Positions 40,593 to 50,833 are shown, counted from the stretch's first letter. The stretch is 64,000 nucleotides of DNA from Saccharopolyspora erythraea NRRL 2338 (GCF_000062885.1 NC_009142.1:7491584-7555583); one strand, 5' to 3'. Numbers and translations are program-made. The notes: generated from the letters alone by a model not told the origin.

Positions 40593-41242
40593 CGCGCGGT
40601 CACCTGCTTGCGCGGGCCGGGCGCCTCGGCGTCGGGGCGGCGCAGGTAGAGCGGGACCAGCGGCTGCGGCGGGGCGTCGAGGTCGGCGGCCTCGACCAGC
40701 CCCAGCGGGGTGGGGTGGCCCGGCTCGACGACGTCGAGGCCGAACAGCCCGGCCATCTCACCGGCCGCGGCGGTGACGCCGTGCCCGGCGGTCTCGGCGG
40801 GCACGTCGGCGGGGCGCTGGACGTGCGGCCCGGTCAGCCGCGCGCGGTCGGCGCCGTAGACGGCCCAGTAGACCTCCTTGCGGCGAGCGTCGGTGGCCAC
40901 CAGCAGCGGCTCGCCGGTCGCGGCGCGCGCGGCGATGGCGTCCAGCCCGCACACCGGGTGCACCGGGCGGTCCAGCGCGTGGCCGAGGGCGGCGGCGGTG
41001 ACCATGCCGACCCGCAGGCCGGTGAACGGGCCGGGCCCGGAGCCGACCACGATCGCGTCGACCTCGGCGAGCTCGCGGCCCGCCTCGGCCATGACGTCGG
41101 TCAGGTGCGGCGTCAGCAGCTCACCGTGCGCACGGGGGTTGAGCGTGACGCGCTCGGCCAGCGACCGGGCGCTGCCGTCCTCCAGCGCGACCAGGCCTGC
41201 GGTGACCGCGGGGGTCGAGGTGTCCAGCGCGATGACGAGCAC
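40589..41242 (-). CDS. tsaB: TsaB, t6A biosynthesis partner of TsaD
   Basis: A 217-residue ASKHA-type protein without the catalytic ligands. [40 protein letters not shown] and [13 protein letters not shown] are family signatures. TsaB scaffolds TsaD in the threonylcarbamoyl-transfer complex. The stop/start overlap with rimI is 4 bp. Confidence 0.95.
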   Translation of the reverse strand: MLVIALDTSTPAVTAGLVALEDGSARSLAERVTLNPRAHGELLTPHLTDVMAEAGRELAEVDAIVVGSGPGPFTGLRVGMVTAAALGHALDRPVHPVCGLDAIAARAATGEPLLVATDARRKEVYWAVYGADRARLTGPHVQRPADVPAETAGHGVTAAAGEMAGLFGLDVVEPGHPTPLGLVEAADLDAPPQPLVPLYLRRPDAEAPGPRKQVTAR

Positions 41243-41340
41243 GGTTCCTCAGGTTACGTCAGCCCTGGTCACGAAGGTTCTCCGCCCCCGTGGGCGGCAG
41301 GCGCGCGGATCTCGCGCGGCGACCGCCCCGGACGGCGGTG

Positions 41341-41382
41341 CTCCCGCGGCACCGCCGCCGCCTGCCGGCGGTGCCGCGGGAG
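41341..41382 (-). terminator. Strong hairpin after the beta-galactosidase gene
   Basis: A perfect 16-bp stem (CTCCCGCGGCACCGCC and complement) with a 10-nt loop lies six bases after the stop at 41388, ahead of the tsaB start. Confidence 0.75.
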
Positions 41383-41387
41383 GCCCG

Positions 41388-44300
41388 CTACCGGCGGACC
41401 GGGCGCAGCGTCACCGAGTAGCCGTGCTTCTGGTCGGCGCGGACGCGGTAGCGGTCCTGCACCGGCACCGGGGTGTCGCCCAGACCCGTCACGGCGGCGC
41501 TGACGTGCAGGTTGACGAACCCGTCGCGGACGAGTTCGTGGGCGAAAGCGGTCCGTTCGGCGTTGGAGTGCCGGTCCGCGGCGATCGCCATCCCCGCACC
41601 CGACACCTGCAGCCCGCCACCGCCGCCGGAGAGCAACGCCCAGGCGGTGTCGACCTTGACGCCGTTGTCCTGCGGCGGCAGGAAGTCGAACCACTGCTGG
41701 TCGACGGTTCCCGACCACAACCCCACGTGCTGGGAGTCCTTGCGGTCCGGGTACGACTCGCCCGGCCCGCGCCCGTACCAGGTGAGGTCCCCGGCCGAAT
41801 CCGGCAGCCGCAGCAGCATGCCGACGCGCGGCAACCACGGCAGCGACCGCATCTGCTGCCCGTAGGCCTCCGCCTCGTGGTCGACGCGGACCTCGCCGGA
41901 ACCGTCGACGGTGTAGACCCACCGGCTGTCGAAGCCGTTGCCGGGCGCACCCGCGACATCGGTGTCGACCGCGACCCGCACCTCGCGCGGTGACGGCTGC
42001 TCGACCTCCACGGACCGCACCCGCGTGGTGAGCCTGTCGAGTCCGGCTGCGCGGAACCGCGCCTCGGCGTCGAGCCCGCTCCAGCCGCTCCACTCGTTGC
42101 CCGTCGGTGCCCGGAACACGTCGAGCACCGGGCCGCCCGCGAGCTGCTGACGTCCGTCGACATCCATCGAGGTCAGCGTCCCGGCCGCGCGGTCGAACGT
42201 GTAGGTGAACCCCTGACCCCGCACCGTCACCGCCGCCTGCCCGTCCTCGACGACGAGGTCGCCGGCGGGGCCGGGGGCGACCGGCGGTGGCGCCGGCTCG
42301 CTGCCGCCAGCCCGGAGCTGCTCGGTCGACACGACGTGGCCGCCGCGCCGCGCTTCGAGCACCAGGAAGCGTTCGGTCCGGCCCGCGGGCGGCAGCGCGA
42401 GCCGCACGGGAGCCGACTCGCCCGGTGCCGCCTCCGCCTCGACCGGGCCGCCCGCGATCTCGCGTCCGGCCTCGACCAGCTTCCAGCTCAGCTCGTAGGC
42501 CGAGGTGGACAGCGCGTGGTTGAGGTTTCGGACGGTGAACTCGCCGTCGGCCGCACCCGCCTCGAACCTGATCGGCGCGTGGCTGTAGGCCATCTGCGCC
42601 AGCTCGGGCTGCGGGGTCCGGTCGGCGTTGATCACACCGTTGGCGAGGAAGTTCGACGAACCGTAGTCCAGGAACTCGCCCCGCCGTTCCTCCACGTCGA
42701 AGTCCAGCGCCAGCACCGCCTGGTCCACCGGGTCGGCGGCGAGCCGCTCCGGGGTCAGCGCCGTGTCGTAGACGCGCGCGGAGTCGACCACCGCGTGCGT
42801 GGTGCGCCCGGCGAAGGCGTCGGTGTGCTTCTCCTGGTTGCGGCCGACCGAGACCGTGTACATCGTGTTCGGCGCGATGTCCCCGGAATAGGGCTGCGCG
42901 GCGACCTCGGTGCCGTCGACGAAGAGCCTGACCCGCGACCCGTCGTAGGTGCCGCTCACCCGGTGCCACTGGCCCCACCAGTTCGGCGGCACCGCCGCAC
43001 GCGCGGTGTGCCACCCGCCTTCGCCGTAGACGAAGAACTCGACGTGGCCGGGATCGGGCATCTGCAGCGCCCACTGCTTGTCGCCCTTGGAGAGGAACGT
43101 GCCCGAACCCCGCCAGGACAGCGGCTTGACCTGGATGTCCAGCGTCACCGCCTTGCCCGTGACGTCCAGCCTCGGGTCGCGGTAGGCCTCCACCCAGTCG
43201 TCCAGACCGGACAGTTCCAGCCCCTTGCCCGACACGCCCTCCACCACCTCGGGGTTTCCGCCGTAGTGGACCGGGATGCCGTTGCCGGAGACGTCGGGCG
43301 TCGACCGCAGCGGACGCGCGAGCCCCTGGTCGACCCAGTCCCAGACGAAACCGCCCTGCAGCGACGGTTCGCGCCGGATGGTCTTCCACATGTCCTCGTA
43401 GTGGCCGAGGCTGTTGCCCATGGCGTGCAGCCACTCGCCCATGACCACGGGTTTCGTCGTCTCGCGGGCGATCTGCTCCAGCCGGTCCGGCGACGGGTAG
43501 CGCGGACCCCAGACGTCGGCGAACGGCGCGTCGCCGTCGGGCGAGTTGGACTGGTGGTACAGCGGCCGGGTCGGGTCGGTGGCGCGGGCGTGCTCGGCCA
43601 TCGCGTAGTGGGTCCTGCCCAACCCCGCCTCGTTGCCGGTGTCCCAGATGATCACGCTGGGGTGGTTCTTGTCCCGCTCCAGCAGCGCCGCGAAGCGGTC
43701 GGCGAACGCCCGCTGCCACTCGTCGCGGTCGGCGAGGCAGTCGTCGGCGGCCGAGCAGTCCTCGCGGTAGTGGGTCTCGACGTCCACCTCGTCGGCCAGC
43801 AGCAGCCCCCGCCGGTCGGCCAGCCGGTACCAGAACGGGTCGTTCGGGTAGTGGGAGGTGCGCACGGCGTTGACGTTGTGCCGCAGCATCAGGTCGGCGT
43901 CCTGGCGCTGGCGGTCGCGGCCGACGGTCCGGCCGGTCGCCGGGTCGTGCTCGTGCCGGTTCACCCCGCGCAGGTCGACGGCTTTGCCGTTGAGCAGCAA
44001 CTGCCGGTCGCGCACCTCGACCTCGCGGAACCCGACCGGCTGCTGAGTCGTGTGCAGGACCGCGCCTTCGTCGTCGAGCAGCTCAAGCACGACCGCGTAC
44101 AGCTCCGGTGTCTCGTCGCTCCACAGGGCCGGTTTCGCCACCGGCTGCGCGAGCTCGACCGACGCGCCCTGCCCGGTCACCTCGATCCCCCGCTCGAACT
44201 CCGCGACCACGGCTCCGCTCGGGTCGTGCAGGCGCGCCCGCACCGCGTGCGGGCCGGTCGTGCCGCCGGCGGCCCGGCGCACGTCGACACCGAGCCGGAG

Positions 44301-45158
44301 GGTGGCATCGGTGTAGGTGTCGTCGAGCTCGGTGCGGACGGTGACGTCCTCCAGGTGCGTGCGCGGCACGCTGTAGAGGTGCACACCCCGGAAGATGCCG
44401 GAGTAGTGCCAGAAATCCATGTTCTCCAGGTACGAACCCGAGCCCCAGCGGTGCACCTGGACGGCGATCGTGTTCCTGCCCGGCCGCAGGTGGTCGGTGA
44501 CGTCGAACTCGGCGGGCGTGTAGCCGCCCTGGTCGTAGCCGGCATAGCGGCCGTTGACCCAGACGAACCAGCCGCTGGTCGCGCCTTCGAAGCGCAGCAG
44601 CTGGCGGCGGCCCTCCCAGTCGGCGGGGACGTCGAACTCGCGGACGTAGGCGCCGGTCGGGTTCACGTCGTCGGGCACCTTCGGAGGGTCGTACGGGGCG
44701 ACCTCGGAGGGCACGTTGCGGTAGATCGGCCGGTCGTGGCCCTGCTGCTGCCATACGCCGGGGACCGACACCTCCGACCAGCCCGCGCCCTCAGCGCCGC
44801 CGCTCTGCCAGCCCTCGGGCAGGTCGCGGTGGTGCTCGGCGTAGCGGAACCGCCAGCGCCCGTCCAACGGCAGAGTCCACGGGGTCGGCTCGTCCGCGGC
44901 GGCGTCGGTGTCGTGCCGCGCGCTGCGCAGCGCCTGCTCGGCGTCGGCGTAGGGGCGCAGCAGCGCGTGCTGCGGTTCCTGGCCTTCACCGGTTCGCCGC
45001 GGATCTTCCAGGTAGGACTCGACCTGCGCGGGATCGGTCGGGCCGCCGGGCGGCTGCGGCTGCGCGGCGGTGGGAGCGGCGAGCAGGGCCGCCACGACCG
45101 CCGAAACGGTTGCGGCGACTGTCGCGACGATCGTGGGCCGGCGTATCTCGCTTCGCAT
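41388..45158 (-). CDS. Secreted GH2 beta-galactosidase with LamG-like insert
   Basis: A 1256-residue exported enzyme of the LacZ architecture. A signal peptide (hydrophobic stretch about 10-31, cleavage near TAAQP) is followed by the GH2 sugar-binding domain, immunoglobulin-like domain, and a TIM barrel. The acid/base Glu510 sits in SVIIWDTGNEAGLG and the nucleophile Glu575 in VVMGEWLHAMGNS. At about 640-805 a concanavalin/LamG-like module is inserted (WVEAYRDPRLDVTGKAVTLD, RVRLFVDGTEV, VDSARVYDTALTPERLAADP). The beta-sandwich and beta-galactosidase small-chain domains follow to the C-terminus (LTWYGRGPGESYPDRKDSQH). It acts on extracellular galactosides. Confidence 0.93.
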   Translation of the reverse strand: MRSEIRRPTIVATVAATVSAVVAALLAAPTAAQPQPPGGPTDPAQVESYLEDPRRTGEGQEPQHALLRPYADAEQALRSARHDTDAAADEPTPWTLPLDGRWRFRYAEHHRDLPEGWQSGGAEGAGWSEVSVPGVWQQQGHDRPIYRNVPSEVAPYDPPKVPDDVNPTGAYVREFDVPADWEGRRQLLRFEGATSGWFVWVNGRYAGYDQGGYTPAEFDVTDHLRPGRNTIAVQVHRWGSGSYLENMDFWHYSGIFRGVHLYSVPRTHLEDVTVRTELDDTYTDATLRLGVDVRRAAGGTTGPHAVRARLHDPSGAVVAEFERGIEVTGQGASVELAQPVAKPALWSDETPELYAVVLELLDDEGAVLHTTQQPVGFREVEVRDRQLLLNGKAVDLRGVNRHEHDPATGRTVGRDRQRQDADLMLRHNVNAVRTSHYPNDPFWYRLADRRGLLLADEVDVETHYREDCSAADDCLADRDEWQRAFADRFAALLERDKNHPSVIIWDTGNEAGLGRTHYAMAEHARATDPTRPLYHQSNSPDGDAPFADVWGPRYPSPDRLEQIARETTKPVVMGEWLHAMGNSLGHYEDMWKTIRREPSLQGGFVWDWVDQGLARPLRSTPDVSGNGIPVHYGGNPEVVEGVSGKGLELSGLDDWVEAYRDPRLDVTGKAVTLDIQVKPLSWRGSGTFLSKGDKQWALQMPDPGHVEFFVYGEGGWHTARAAVPPNWWGQWHRVSGTYDGSRVRLFVDGTEVAAQPYSGDIAPNTMYTVSVGRNQEKHTDAFAGRTTHAVVDSARVYDTALTPERLAADPVDQAVLALDFDVEERRGEFLDYGSSNFLANGVINADRTPQPELAQMAYSHAPIRFEAGAADGEFTVRNLNHALSTSAYELSWKLVEAGREIAGGPVEAEAAPGESAPVRLALPPAGRTERFLVLEARRGGHVVSTEQLRAGGSEPAPPPVAPGPAGDLVVEDGQAAVTVRGQGFTYTFDRAAGTLTSMDVDGRQQLAGGPVLDVFRAPTGNEWSGWSGLDAEARFRAAGLDRLTTRVRSVEVEQPSPREVRVAVDTDVAGAPGNGFDSRWVYTVDGSGEVRVDHEAEAYGQQMRSLPWLPRVGMLLRLPDSAGDLTWYGRGPGESYPDRKDSQHVGLWSGTVDQQWFDFLPPQDNGVKVDTAWALLSGGGGGLQVSGAGMAIAADRHSNAERTAFAHELVRDGFVNLHVSAAVTGLGDTPVPVQDRYRVRADQKHGYSVTLRPVRR

Positions 45159-45305
45159 GAACCCTCCGTTGGGCTTCCACAGCGACGCTTTGTGTTTTTT
45201 GTTGTTTGAACCTGTGCTGTTGACGGTGGAGCTTGTCGGTTCAACGATCGAAGGTCAATATGCCCGTTTCAAAACAGCCTGGACGGAGCAAGCGCACGAC
45301 GAAAA

Positions 45306-45354
45306 AGCCGTGAGTCGCCCTGGCCGCCAATGGCGACCAGAAGGATTCACGGCT
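45306..45354 (-). terminator. Rho-independent terminator (allB transcript)
   Basis: Two nested stems (AGCCGTGA/TCACGGCT outside, GTCGCC/GGCGAC inside). Read on the minus strand, a TTTTT run follows. It ends transcription coming from allB. Confidence 0.75.
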
Positions 45355-45372
45355 CGCTCCGGGGGAAAGAGC

Positions 45373-45419
45373 GAGGCTGCCTCCGGGAGCCGACGAGCCC
45401 GGCCCCCGGAGACAGCCTC
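45373..45419 (-). terminator. Second hairpin downstream of allB
   Basis: A stem of about 15 bp (GAGGCTGCCTCCGGG against CCCGGAGACAGCCTC, one mismatch) lies 80 bp past the allB stop. With the hairpin at 45306 it isolates allB from the galactosidase gene. The remainder of 45159-45498 is the galactosidase promoter region, AT-richer near 45190. Confidence 0.55.
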
Positions 45420-45498
45420 CGGCACCGCCGGTCGCAGGAAACCGGCTTCACCGCGCGCGGCTGCTCCCGCGCGCGACGGCATCAGCACCCGTAGGTGG

Positions 45499-46875
45499 TC
45501 AGGCTTCTCCTCTGGTCAGCAGGCGGCCCTGGGCGGCGCCGGCGGTGTCGACGCCCGCGCCCGCGATGCGCTTGCCGCGCAGCCACGTCCCGCGCACGAC
45601 GCCCGACAGCGGCCTGCCGTGGTAGGGCGAGACCGGGTTGCGGTGGCGCAGCTTCGCGACGTCGACGACGAAGGCGTCGTCGGGCGCGAACACGCAGAAG
45701 TCCGCGTCGTGGCCCACCGCGATGGAGCCCTTGCGCTTGAGCCCGGAGATCTCGGCAGGCCGGCGCGCCATCCAGCGCACCACGTCGGCGAGGCCGTAGC
45801 CGCGCACCCTGGCCTGCGTCCACACCGCCGGCAGGCCGAGCTGCAGGCTGGAGACACCGCCCCAGGCGACCCCGAAATCGCCGATGTCGAAGCGCTTGAG
45901 GTCGGGCGTGCAGGGCGAGTGGTCGCTGACCACGCAGTCGATCAGCCCGTCGGCCAGGCCCTTCCACAGCAGTTCGCGGTTGCGGGCCTCGCGGATCGGC
46001 GGGCACGCCTTGAACTGGGTCGCGCCGTCGGGGATCTCCTCCGCGCCGAAGCTCAGGTAGTGCGGGCAGGTCTCGACGGTGACCCGCACCCCGTCGGCCC
46101 GCGCGGAGGCGATCATCGGCAGGGCGTCCGAAGAGGACAGGTGCAGGATGTGCACCCGGCCGCCGATGCGCCGCGCCAGCTCGATGACCTGCGCGATGGC
46201 GAAGTTCTCCGCGCCGCGCGGGCGGGAGGCCAGGAAGTCGGAGTAGGCCTCGCCGTGCGGGGCGGGGGCGTGCTCGATCGCGTCGGAGTCCTCGGCGTGC
46301 ACGATCATCAGCGCGTCGTGCTCGGCCAGCGTGCGCAGCGCCGCGTCGAGCTCGTCCGGCGCCAGCGGCGGGAACTCGTCGACGCCGGAGTGCAGCAGGA
46401 AGCACTTGAAGCCGAACACGCCCGCCTCGTGCAGGCCGCGCAGCTCGGCGCGGTTGCCGTGCACGGCACCGCCCCAGAAGCCGACGTCGACGAAGACGCG
46501 GTCGCGGGCGGCCTTGCGCTTGACCTCCAGCGCGTCGACGTCGATCGTCGGCGGCAGGCTGTTGAGCGGCATGTCGACGATCGTGGTGATGCCGCCCTCG
46601 GCGGCGGCCATGGTGGCGGTGTCGAAGCCCTCCCACTCGGCGCGGCCGGGGTCGTTGACGTGCACGTGGCTGTCGACCAGGCCGGGCAGGAGAACCTCGT
46701 CGTCGGCCAGTTCGACGACCTCGGCGGCGTCGAGGTCGGCGTCGAGGGACTCGACTGCGGCGATGCGGCCGTCGCGCACGCCCACTGCGCCGGAGCCCTC
46801 GCCGTTGGGGCCGATGAGCCGTCGTGCGCGGAAGACGACGTCGAACGCCGGCGATCCGGTGGCTGGTGCGGCCAA
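45499..46875 (-). CDS. allB: Allantoinase
   Basis: A 458-residue cyclic amidohydrolase that opens allantoin to allantoate. The binuclear metal site is visible: [19 protein letters not shown] (two His), carboxylated Lys in [23 protein letters not shown], and [13 protein letters not shown], with the final Asp in CVVSDHSPC. It is transcribed away from a palindromic operator-like site at 46897, 22 bp upstream of its start. It follows glxK after a 600-bp gap, so it has its own promoter within the island. Confidence 0.94.
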   Translation of the reverse strand: MAAPATGSPAFDVVFRARRLIGPNGEGSGAVGVRDGRIAAVESLDADLDAAEVVELADDEVLLPGLVDSHVHVNDPGRAEWEGFDTATMAAAEGGITTIVDMPLNSLPPTIDVDALEVKRKAARDRVFVDVGFWGGAVHGNRAELRGLHEAGVFGFKCFLLHSGVDEFPPLAPDELDAALRTLAEHDALMIVHAEDSDAIEHAPAPHGEAYSDFLASRPRGAENFAIAQVIELARRIGGRVHILHLSSSDALPMIASARADGVRVTVETCPHYLSFGAEEIPDGATQFKACPPIREARNRELLWKGLADGLIDCVVSDHSPCTPDLKRFDIGDFGVAWGGVSSLQLGLPAVWTQARVRGYGLADVVRWMARRPAEISGLKRKGSIAVGHDADFCVFAPDDAFVVDVAKLRHRNPVSPYHGRPLSGVVRGTWLRGKRIAGAGVDTAGAAQGRLLTRGEA

Positions 46876-47481
46876 CGCGGGTACCTCCTGTCACTCGGTT
46901 CAACAAAGTGTTGAACCTTGCCTTGCCCGCGGTCAAGCCCCGCGAGCGAACTCCACGGTCCGGCGGACTCGCCACCCGAGCCGGGTCGGCGACCCTGCGG
47001 GGACTGCGGATTCCGCGACTCCGGCGCACCGGAGCCGCGGACAGCCGTCCGCCGGCACGCCCGCGGCGTGTCCGACGGCCTGCCAGGCAGCCCCGGCTCC
47101 AACCGGACTCCGATCTGTGGCCGCAGCGCTCCGATCCGGCGAGACTCGAAGTCCGCCGCGCGCCGGAACGGCCACGATCTTTCCGCGATGTGAAGTATAC
47201 GTGCCGTTTTACGGAATTCTGCGTCGTCGAGTCGCCCCAGTCAAGGCTGGCCGAACCGGAACGATCCACACGCGACGAACCCACCCAAGGACGTGTTTCA
47301 GATGTGGCTTGCGCAGTGGGTCGCTTGGCGGAACCTCAGCCGCCTTCTCGATTCGGGATTTCCGACTGACGTATGTCCGCGCGGCGTCGAAGCCGTCCTC
47401 GCGAGAAGACGGCTGAGAACCCGCGGGTGGTCCAGCTGAGTCCCACACCCGCAAGCGGCGCCACCGCTTGGGGAACAGGAC
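46876..47481. other. Promoter region of allB
   Basis: About 600 bp without a gene I can support. Besides the palindrome at 46897-46917, a relatively AT-rich stretch near 47190-47220 (GTATACGTGCCGTTTTACGG) could hold promoter elements. Confidence 0.5.
46897..46917. promoter_or_regulatory. Palindromic operator-like site before allB
   Basis: A 21-bp inverted repeat with arms GGTTCAACA and TGTTGAACC around AAG. It overlaps the expected allB leader. The same core occurs at 52645 and 53806 within the purine island. Confidence 0.65.
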
Positions 47482-48603
47482 CTAGAGCCACTCGCGTGCG
47501 ATGCGTTCGCCGACGCCGACGAGCAGTTCCGCGCCCTCGCGCATGCTGCGTTCCGGGTCGGGCTCGACGTCGGCGAGGGCGTAGGCCGCCGCGAAGCCGG
47601 CGTCGTGCAGCCGCTGCGCCGGGAGCAGGCAGCGGCCTGCGACAGCCACCACCGGCACGCCCGCCGTCGACGCGCGCGACGCCACGCCCGCCGGGGCCTT
47701 GCCGTGCAGGGTCTGCTCGTCGAGCGAGCCCTCACCGGTGACCACCAGCCTCGCGCCCGCCAGGCGGCGGTCGAAGCCGACCAGGTCGAGCACCACGTCG
47801 GTGCCGGGGCGCCGCCGGGCGCCGAGCACCGCGATGGCCGCGAAACCGACCCCGCCCGCCGCGCCCGCGCCGGGGTGGCCCGAGACGTCACCGCACCCGG
47901 CGGACGACACCGCGTGCGCCCACCGCGCCAGCGCGGCGTCGAGCTGCTCGACCTGCGCGGGGTCGGCGCCCTTCTGCGGCCCGTAGACGTGGGCCGCCCC
48001 CTTCGGACCCAGCAACGGGTTGTCCACATCGGATGCGAGCACGACCTCCGCGGAGTTCAACCGCGGGTCCAGGTCTCCCAGGTCGAGCTTGTCCAGCTCC
48101 GCCAGCGCGCCGCCGCCCGGCGGCAGCGGGCTGCCGTCGGCGGCCAGCAGCCGCGCTCCCAGCGCGCCCAGCATGCCCGCACCGCCGTCGGTGCAGGCCG
48201 AGCCACCGACTCCCAGGACGATGGTGTGCGCGCCCTCGTCGAGCGCTGCCCGCACCAGCTCGCCGGTGCCCGCGCTCGTCGCGGTCATCGGCGCGAGCCG
48301 CGCCGGGTCCAGCATCGCCAGCCCGGACGCCGAGGCCAGCTCGACCACCGCGGTGTCGCCGTCGACGGCGATCTCGGCGTCGACCGGCTCGCCGACCGGC
48401 CCGGTGACCCGCACCGGCACCCGGCGGTAGCCGCTGGCGATCGCCGCGCTCACCGTGCCGTCACCCCCGTCGGCGACCGGCGCGACCTGCACGTCGACGT
48501 CGGCGCGCACCCGGCGCATGCCATCGGCCACCGCCTCGGCGACTCCCGGAGCCGTCAGCGAGCCTTTGAACTTGTCGGGCGCGATCAGGACATGACCTGG
48601 CAC
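47482..48603 (-). CDS. glxK: Glycerate kinase
   Basis: A 373-residue GlxK/GckA-type glycerate kinase, forming glycerate 2-phosphate (family I). VLIAPDKFKGSLTA begins the protein; VLGVGGSACTDGGAGML and LVVTGEGSLDEQTLHGKAP are family motifs. The GTG 48603 has GTGGAG seven bases upstream; the frame continues upstream but encodes nothing sensible. It completes the glyoxylate-to-glycerate pathway begun by gcl and glxR, although two hairpins separate it from gcl. Confidence 0.93.
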   Translation of the reverse strand: MPGHVLIAPDKFKGSLTAPGVAEAVADGMRRVRADVDVQVAPVADGGDGTVSAAIASGYRRVPVRVTGPVGEPVDAEIAVDGDTAVVELASASGLAMLDPARLAPMTATSAGTGELVRAALDEGAHTIVLGVGGSACTDGGAGMLGALGARLLAADGSPLPPGGGALAELDKLDLGDLDPRLNSAEVVLASDVDNPLLGPKGAAHVYGPQKGADPAQVEQLDAALARWAHAVSSAGCGDVSGHPGAGAAGGVGFAAIAVLGARRRPGTDVVLDLVGFDRRLAGARLVVTGEGSLDEQTLHGKAPAGVASRASTAGVPVVAVAGRCLLPAQRLHDAGFAAAYALADVEPDPERSMREGAELLVGVGERIAREWL

Positions 48604-48628
48604 AACACACTCCACGTTCGACGTAGGA

Positions 48629-48674
48629 GCGTCCCCCGCCGGACACGCCCGGCACGTGGTCCGGCGGGGGACGC
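48629..48674 (-). terminator. Intercistronic hairpin just upstream of glxK
   Basis: A perfect 16-bp stem (GCGTCCCCCGCCGGAC and complement) with a 14-nt loop lies only 25 bp before the glxK start and next to its ribosome site. It may act as terminator, attenuator or mRNA processing/stability signal. Confidence 0.6.
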
Positions 48675-48724
48675 CGAGGGGTACCGGTCCGATTGCAGCC
48701 GATACCCCCGCCTGGGGGAAGGGG

Positions 48725-48760
48725 CGCTCGCCGGGACACCACCGCGCGTCCCGGCGAGCG
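48725..48760 (-). terminator. Hairpin after gcl
   Basis: A 13-bp perfect stem (CGCTCGCCGGGAC and complement), 10-nt loop, 34 bp after the gcl stop. Confidence 0.6.
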
Positions 48761-48794
48761 ACCCGGTTCCGGACTCCGCCCGAGCCCGGAGCTC

Positions 48795-50498
48795 CTACAG
48801 GTTGGGAACCTCTTCCGGCTCGATCATCGCGTCGATCCGGATGCCGCGCGGGGTGTTGGCCTCGCGCTCGATCATCACCTCGACCAGGACCGGGCGGCTG
48901 GTCGCGACCGCCTCCTTGCGCGCCCACTCGATGGTGTCGGCGAGGTCGGCGGGGTCGATCACGCGCCGCCCGGAGCAGCCGTAGGCCTCCATCACCTTGA
49001 CGTTGTCGGTGCCGAACTCGTCGTAGTGGATGTCGACCTCGGTGTTCATGCCGAACGCGTCGCCTTCGGCCTGGCGGATCAGGCCGAGGTACTCGTTGTT
49101 CAGCATGATGATCACGAACGGGACGTTGTACTGCGCGGCGACCGCGAGTTCCTCGACCAGGAACTGGAAGCCGTAGTCGCCGACCACCGCGGCGACCTCG
49201 GCGTCGGGCTTGGCCGCCTTGACGCCGATCGCCGCCGGGATCTCCCAGCCGAGCGGGCCCGCCTGACCGCAGACCTGGTAGTGCCGCGGCTTGTGCGCGG
49301 ACTGGAACTGGCCGGACCAGATCTGGTAGAGCCCGATCGCGGTGACGAAGTAGGTGTCGGGGTCGAACAGGGCGTTGATCTCGCGGAACACCCGCGGCGC
49401 CTTGATCGGCACCGTGTCGTAGTCGTCCGGGCGGGTCAGGGTGCGCTTGAGCTCCACGACACTGGCCACCCACTGCGCCCGGTCCTTCGACGCACCGCGC
49501 CGCTTGACCGCGTCGAGCAGAGCCCGCAGGAACAGCCTGGTGTCCGACACGATCCCCAGGTCGGGGCCGAACACCTTGCCGATCTGCGTGGGCTCGATGT
49601 CGACGTGGATGAACTTGCGGTCACCGCGGTAGACGTCGATGGCACCGGTGTGCCGGTCGCCGAAGCGGGCGCCGAGCGCGAGCACCAGGTCGGACTCCAT
49701 GAACGACTGGTTGCCGTAGCGCTGGCTGGTCTGGATGCCGGTCATGCCCGCGAACAGCTCGTGGTCCTCCGGGAAGGAGCCCTTGCCCATCAGCGTGGTC
49801 TGCACCGGCACGTTGAGGAGCTCGGCCAGCTCGCGCAGCTCCTCGTGGGCCTCGCCGAGGATGATGCCGCCGCCGGCCAGGATCAGCGGCTTCTCCGACT
49901 CCAGCAGCAGGTCCAGCGCCCGCTCGACGCGCGGCAGGTGCGGCTCCACCGCCGTGACCGGCAGCGGCGCGTCGATCGACGGGTCCCACTCGATCTCCTG
50001 CTTCTGCACGTCCAGCGGCAGGTCGATGAGCACCGGGCCGGGACGGCCGGAGCGGGCGATGCGGAACGCCTCGCGGAAGATCCACGGCGCCTGCGCGGCC
50101 TCCTTGACCTGCACCGCCCACTTGGTGACGGGCTTGGCGATCTCGACGATGTCGACGGCCTGGAACGCCTCCTGGTGCAGCTTGGTGGAGACCGCTTGGC
50201 CGGTGATGCAGAGCATCGGGATGGAGTCGGCCTGCGCGGTGTAGAGACCGGTGATCATGTTGGTACCGGCGGGCCCGGACGTGCCGATGGCGACGCCGAC
50301 CTTGCCGTTGGTGCGCGCCCAGCCGTCGGCCATGTGCGTCGCGCCCTCTTCGTGGCGGACGATCAGGTGCTTGATGTCGCGGTGCTCCATCGCGGCGTAG
50401 AGCGGGAGGATCGCCGCGCCCGGGCAGCCGAAGGCGACGTCGACGCCTTCGGACTCCAGGACGTCGACGACGGCCTGCATGACAGGAACTTCGGGCAT
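48795..50498 (-). CDS. gcl: Glyoxylate carboligase (tartronate-semialdehyde synthase)
   Basis: A 567-residue ThDP enzyme that condenses two glyoxylate molecules into tartronate semialdehyde and CO2. The N-terminal ThDP/PYR domain (PEVPVMQAVVDVLESEGVDV) is followed by the central domain and a C-terminal PP domain with the ThDP motif GDYGFQFLVEELAVAAQYN (GDG-type) and NNEYLGLIRQ. Gcl, unlike most relatives, lacks the conserved catalytic Glu; the equivalent region here reads AFGCPGAAILPLYAAME with RHEEGATHMADG following, which resembles the usual family and should be checked. The start at ATG 50498 has GAGAGG upstream. Confidence 0.93.
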   Translation of the reverse strand: MPEVPVMQAVVDVLESEGVDVAFGCPGAAILPLYAAMEHRDIKHLIVRHEEGATHMADGWARTNGKVGVAIGTSGPAGTNMITGLYTAQADSIPMLCITGQAVSTKLHQEAFQAVDIVEIAKPVTKWAVQVKEAAQAPWIFREAFRIARSGRPGPVLIDLPLDVQKQEIEWDPSIDAPLPVTAVEPHLPRVERALDLLLESEKPLILAGGGIILGEAHEELRELAELLNVPVQTTLMGKGSFPEDHELFAGMTGIQTSQRYGNQSFMESDLVLALGARFGDRHTGAIDVYRGDRKFIHVDIEPTQIGKVFGPDLGIVSDTRLFLRALLDAVKRRGASKDRAQWVASVVELKRTLTRPDDYDTVPIKAPRVFREINALFDPDTYFVTAIGLYQIWSGQFQSAHKPRHYQVCGQAGPLGWEIPAAIGVKAAKPDAEVAAVVGDYGFQFLVEELAVAAQYNVPFVIIMLNNEYLGLIRQAEGDAFGMNTEVDIHYDEFGTDNVKVMEAYGCSGRRVIDPADLADTIEWARKEAVATSRPVLVEVMIEREANTPRGIRIDAMIEPEEVPNL

Positions 50499-50833
50499 GG
50501 TGTATACACCTCTCGGGTGCGGGTGCTCCCGCACTGGCGCTGGTGCGGTCTGGCGCACCGACGCCGGTCGCGGTTCACCGCATCGGCAGCGGTGCGGTCG
50601 TCGCCGCATCGATCTGTGGCGCGGGTGGGCGGTACTGGATGCTTGGCGGCTGCAGCCGCCCACCCGTGGCCGGTGGGAGTTCCGGGGTCCGCGAATCCGC
50701 TGCGGGATCCGCCGTCTTCACGGGCCGAGTCGTCTCGGCCGAGCCCCTGGCGTGGAACGTGGTGAGGAAGCGGCGCCGCGCGGGTTCGAGTGTGTGCGGA
50801 CGAGGCGTCCCGCCCCGCACGGCGCCGCGGGTC
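50499..50833. other. Gap between gcl and glxR, with a 12-bp palindrome
   Basis: No gene. GGTGTATACACC at 50499-50510 is a perfect palindrome overlapping the gcl leader; it could be an operator or just the ribosome-site context. A separate gcl promoter is possible given the 335-bp distance. Confidence 0.4.
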
